From: Chloroflexota bacterium
Lineage (GTDB): Bacteria > Chloroflexota > Anaerolineae > SpSt-313
Reading direction: 5' to 3'
NCBI GenBank assembly: GCA_029553955.1
Contig: JAKPJZ010000215.1
Span: 1 to 57,817 of the forward strand
Length of the DNA stretch: 57,817 nt
A program made the position numbers and the translations under genes. This document shows positions 55,175 through 57,817 of the stretch, one piece after another. Numbering within the stretch: position 1 is the stretch's first letter; every line of letters starts with the position of its first letter. The notes beneath the pieces were generated by a model that saw only the letters and a list, made by a program, of their open reading frames with translations, searched no databases and was not told the origin of the DNA.

Positions 55175-56227
55175 ATGGTGGACGATAGCGACCGGTGTGT
55201 GCGTTTTTCTATCGTTGGCGCAGGGGCCATCGGACGTGTGCACGCGCGGGCGATCGCCTGCATACCACGGGCGCGGTTGACGGTGGTTGGCAGCCGCAAT
55301 CCGCAGCAGGGCCGTGCGCTGGCCGATGAGTACGGCGCTCTGTGGGTGCCTGACTATGGCGAGGCCGCTGTGCACCCGCAGGCCGACGTGGTGTGCGTCT
55401 GTACGCCCACCGGCACCCATGCCCAAGTCGCTGTGGGGGCGGCAGAGGCCGGCAAGCATCTGGTGGTGGAAAAGCCGCTCGACGTTACGCTGGAACGGGC
55501 AGACCAGATCATCGCGGCAGCGCGCGCGGCGCAGGTCAAGTTCACGACGGTCTTCCCCTACCGCTTCATGGCGGGGTCGGCCGCGGCCCGGCGAGCAGTG
55601 GGTGCCGGCCGCTTGGGGCGGCTAACCCTTGTCGAGGGCCGCATCGCCTGGTATCGCTCGCAGGAGTACTATGACGGTGGCGGCTGGCGCGGCACCTGGC
55701 ACCTGGATGGTGGTGGTGCCCTCATGAACCAGTCCATCCACACCATCGATCTCTTGCAGTGGCTGGCCGGCCCTGTGCGCTCCGTGTATGGGCGCGTGGC
55801 CACCCTGACCCATCGCATGGAGACGGAGGACACGGCTGTCGCGGTGCTCGCACTGAAAGACGGTGGGCTGGGTGTGATCGAGGGAGCCACCAGTTGTTGG
55901 CCCGGCGAGCCAGCGCGAGTGACTCTCCGCGGCGAGCGGGGCACGATCGCCTTGCAGGAGGGGCGCATCGTGACCTGGCGACTGGCCGACTCGACCGCGG
56001 GTGAGGAGGAGTCGATGCTCGCCCTGGAGGACAGCCAGGGCAGCGGCTCGGCCGACCCCGCAGGGATCAGTTGCGAGCAGCACCGCCGGCAGATCGCCGA
56101 CATGGTGGACGCCATCTGGGATGACAGAGCGCCGATGGTGGATGGAGCCGAGGGCCGCAAGGTGCTCGAGATCATCCTGGCTATCTACCGGGCCTCGCAG
56201 AGTGGGCAGCCGGTGGAGGTATCTTGA
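55175..56227 (+). CDS. Gfo/Idh/MocA family oxidoreductase
   Basis: A 350-residue NAD(P)-dependent sugar or inositol dehydrogenase. The Rossmann start is FSIVGAGAIGRVHARAI, followed by VCVCTPTGTHAQVAVGAAEA and the signature VVEKPLDVTLERAD with the catalytic Lys. GALMNQSIHTIDLLQWLAGP carries the conserved His/Asp region of the second domain. GGAGAGCG precedes the ATG at 55175. With the DegT aminotransferase next door it could oxidise a hydroxyl to a keto group for transamination, or the reverse. Confidence 0.93.
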   Translation: MVDDSDRCVRFSIVGAGAIGRVHARAIACIPRARLTVVGSRNPQQGRALADEYGALWVPDYGEAAVHPQADVVCVCTPTGTHAQVAVGAAEAGKHLVVEKPLDVTLERADQIIAAARAAQVKFTTVFPYRFMAGSAAARRAVGAGRLGRLTLVEGRIAWYRSQEYYDGGGWRGTWHLDGGGALMNQSIHTIDLLQWLAGPVRSVYGRVATLTHRMETEDTAVAVLALKDGGLGVIEGATSCWPGEPARVTLRGERGTIALQEGRIVTWRLADSTAGEEESMLALEDSQGSGSADPAGISCEQHRRQIADMVDAIWDDRAPMVDGAEGRKVLEIILAIYRASQSGQPVEVS

Positions 56228-56238
56228 GGAGGTCGACA

Positions 56239-57471
56239 ATGACCAACCGACTCGCCATCGATGGGGGCGCGCCGGTCCGGCGCCATCCTTTCCCTCGCTG
56301 GCCCGTCCACAGCGAGCGCGAAGAGCGCAATCTGCTCGATGTGCTTCGTTCTGGCCAGTGGGGGGCGCTGGCCGGCCACATGGTGCAGGCTTTCGAGCGA
56401 CGCTTTGCCGAGTTCCAGGGGGCGCGCTACGGGGTCTGTGTGCCCAACGGCACGCTGGCTTTGCAGATGGCCCTCAAGGCGCTAGGCGTTGGCCCCGGCG
56501 ATGAGGTCATCACGACCCCCTACACCTTTATCGCCACCGCCAATGCGGCTCTGGCTTTGGGGGCGCGGGTTGTCTTTGCCGATATCGATCCTGCCAGCCT
56601 GAACATCGATCCGGCGCAGGTCGAGCGGACCGTTACGCCGCGGACGCGGGCTATCGTGCCTGTCCACCTGGGTGGCCAGCCGGCCGACATGGACCGGCTG
56701 CTCGCGATCTCACGGCAGCACAACCTGGGGCTGTTGGAAGATGCCTGTCAGGCATGGGGCGCTGAGTGGCGCGGGCGGCGCGTGGGTGCGATCGGCGACC
56801 TGGGTGCCTTTAGCTTTCAATCGAGCAAGAACATCTCTGCCGGCGAGGGAGGCATCGTCGTCACCAATGATGAGAGACTGGCAGAGCTGTGCTGGTCGCT
56901 GCATAACGTGGGCCGCGTGCGCGGGGGGGCCTGGTACTACCACGAGATCGTGGGCTGGAACTTGCGCATGACCGAGTGGCAGGCTGCCGTGCTGCTGGCC
57001 CAGTTGGAGCGGCTGCCGGAGCAGGCGGCGCGCCGCGAGGCCAATGCCTGTTATCTGGCTGATGCGCTGGGCCAGGTGCCCGGCATCGGCCCGCTGCCGG
57101 CCAATCCGCTCGTCACGCAGCACGCGCGCCATCTCTTCATCATGCGCTATGACCCGGCGGCCTATGGTGGTCGATCGCGAGACGAGTTCCTGCGGGCGCT
57201 GCAGGCAGAGGGGATCGAGCCGGTGAGCCCGGGCTATGTGCCGCTGCATCGCACGCCGGCCATCCGCCGCGCGCTGGCCGCGCTGTGCCAGGAAGAGAGG
57301 AGCCTGTGCGCCACCGCTGCCGACGGCCTGCCAGAGTTGCCGGCCTGTCCACATGCGGAAGAGGCTGCCGAGCGCGCCGTTTGGCTGTTCCAGTATGCCC
57401 TGCTCGGCGAGCGATCGGATATGGATAGCATCGCCGAGGCCATCGCCAAGATCCAGCGAGCCTGGGGCTAG
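56239..57471 (+). CDS. DegT/DnrJ/EryC1/StrS family aminotransferase
   Basis: A 410-residue PLP-dependent sugar aminotransferase. Its start LAIDGGAPVRRHPFPRWPV is typical of the group acting with Gfo/Idh dehydrogenases on inosose or keto-sugars. GVCVPNGTLALQMALKALG binds the cofactor phosphate, LLEDACQAWGAEW carries the Asp that contacts the pyridine ring, and FSFQSSKNISAGEGG contains the PLP lysine (Lys197). AGGAGG lies seven bases before the ATG at 56239. The stop codon TAG belongs to the CTAG end of the following repeat element. Confidence 0.93.
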   Translation: MTNRLAIDGGAPVRRHPFPRWPVHSEREERNLLDVLRSGQWGALAGHMVQAFERRFAEFQGARYGVCVPNGTLALQMALKALGVGPGDEVITTPYTFIATANAALALGARVVFADIDPASLNIDPAQVERTVTPRTRAIVPVHLGGQPADMDRLLAISRQHNLGLLEDACQAWGAEWRGRRVGAIGDLGAFSFQSSKNISAGEGGIVVTNDERLAELCWSLHNVGRVRGGAWYYHEIVGWNLRMTEWQAAVLLAQLERLPEQAARREANACYLADALGQVPGIGPLPANPLVTQHARHLFIMRYDPAAYGGRSRDEFLRALQAEGIEPVSPGYVPLHRTPAIRRALAALCQEERSLCATAADGLPELPACPHAEEAAERAVWLFQYALLGERSDMDSIAEAIAKIQRAWG

Positions 57472-57592
57472 GGCGTGTTTGCAAACCCGTAGTCTAGCCC
57501 CTTGTGGGCGTTGTTGGCGGCGAATCCGGTGCCGCGGAGACGCGAAACGGGCACAAGGCCCTAGGCTACGCAGGTTTGCAGACACGCCCTAG
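57468..57592. mobile_element. CTAG-ended MITE-like element, 125 bp
   Basis: Inverted ends of 30-32 bases (57468-57497, starting CTAGGGCGTGTTTGCAAACC; 57561-57592) match with a few differences. The subterminal GTAGTCTAGCCCC resembles that of the element at 7448. The left CTAG supplies the stop codon of the aminotransferase gene. No coding capacity. Confidence 0.75.
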
Positions 57593-57706
57593 TGCCAATA
57601 CCGTTCAAATGATAGTACTTACGCGGTCGACCTGCCTCCAGCATCAAGCCCCCCACCCCCCCGGCCTCGCCTTCTGCGCTGCGGCGGGAAGGGGGAGCCC
57701 TTAAAT

Positions 57707-57757
57707 GGGGGTTCAGCGGGCGCTTCGCGCGTCGCGCGAAGCGCCCGCTGAACCCCC
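57707..57757. repeat. Palindrome near the window end
   Basis: Perfect 25-base arms (57707-57731 and 57733-57757, starting GGGGGTTCAGCGGGCG) flank a single base. The remaining sequence to the window end is C- and G-rich with further small hairpins and no gene. Confidence 0.8.
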
Positions 57758-57817
57758 TAACCTCCAGTTTCCCCGCCCCCGCGCCGGGGGCGGGGCGGAG
57801 GCCCCCGAAGGGGGCCG

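Overview
The window is GC-rich bacterial chromosome, densely coded on both strands, with strong Shine-Dalgarno sequences, frequent GTG starts and ATGA/GTGA gene overlaps. Lipoproteins with Pro/Ala/Thr-rich linkers, DUF3842 and FmdE proteins, a DUF3160 lipoprotein, ROK-controlled sugar uptake and many palindromic intergenic repeats suggest a Chloroflexota (Anaerolineae-like) genome. That assignment is an inference; there is no rRNA, tRNA or marker gene to fix it. No CRISPR array and no intact transposase were seen.

Layout. (1) 0.7-7 kb is a partly eroded locus: DUF3842, a methyltransferase remnant, a broken and an intact FmdE protein, and an oligopeptide/nickel-type ABC transporter (binding protein and two permeases) whose ATPase genes are absent. 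(2) 7.4-15.6 kb holds two lipoproteins (DUF3160 and a CapA-like metallophosphatase with FG-GAP-like repeats), an AI-2E-family transporter, an MFS transporter and a stand-alone response regulator, separated by large palindromes and small CTAG-ended elements. (3) 29.5-15.6 kb, minus strand, is a cell-surface polysaccharide operon of eleven genes: three GT2 glycosyltransferases, a polysaccharide deacetylase, a 940-residue phosphoribosyltransferase/kinase-like/HAD fusion, a FemAB/GNAT-like acyltransferase, a flippase fused to an APH-type kinase, a large GT-C/polymerase-like membrane protein, two small membrane proteins and a CPBP protease. The two kinase fusions make this the most unusual part of the window. 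(4) 29.7-37.8 kb has a SpoIIE phosphatase remnant, a HEAT-repeat protein and a complete type I restriction-modification system (hsdM, hsdS, hsdR) followed by a YgjP-like metallopeptidase.

(5) 37.9-45.6 kb has a DegV protein divergent from a FabF-type ketosynthase, a membrane TrkA/RCK protein ending in a ryanodine-receptor (RyR) domain, and a sensor kinase followed by a receiver-MinD/CpaE-like ATPase. (6) 45.8-57.5 kb is a long plus-strand carbohydrate operon behind a near-consensus promoter: SIS-domain protein, sugar ABC binding protein and two permeases (no ATPase), a paired inactive-looking and active-looking amidohydrolase, PIG-L deacetylase, cupin, UroD-like protein, ROK regulator, Gfo/Idh/MocA dehydrogenase and DegT aminotransferase. 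Together these suggest uptake and remodelling of an N-acylated amino sugar or cyclitol.

Several repeat families recur: CTAG-ended elements starting at stop codons (12261, 57468) or between genes (7448); palindromes sharing one core between convergent genes (13767, 42088); G-rich units before hsdR; and stem-loops at both binding-protein/permease junctions.
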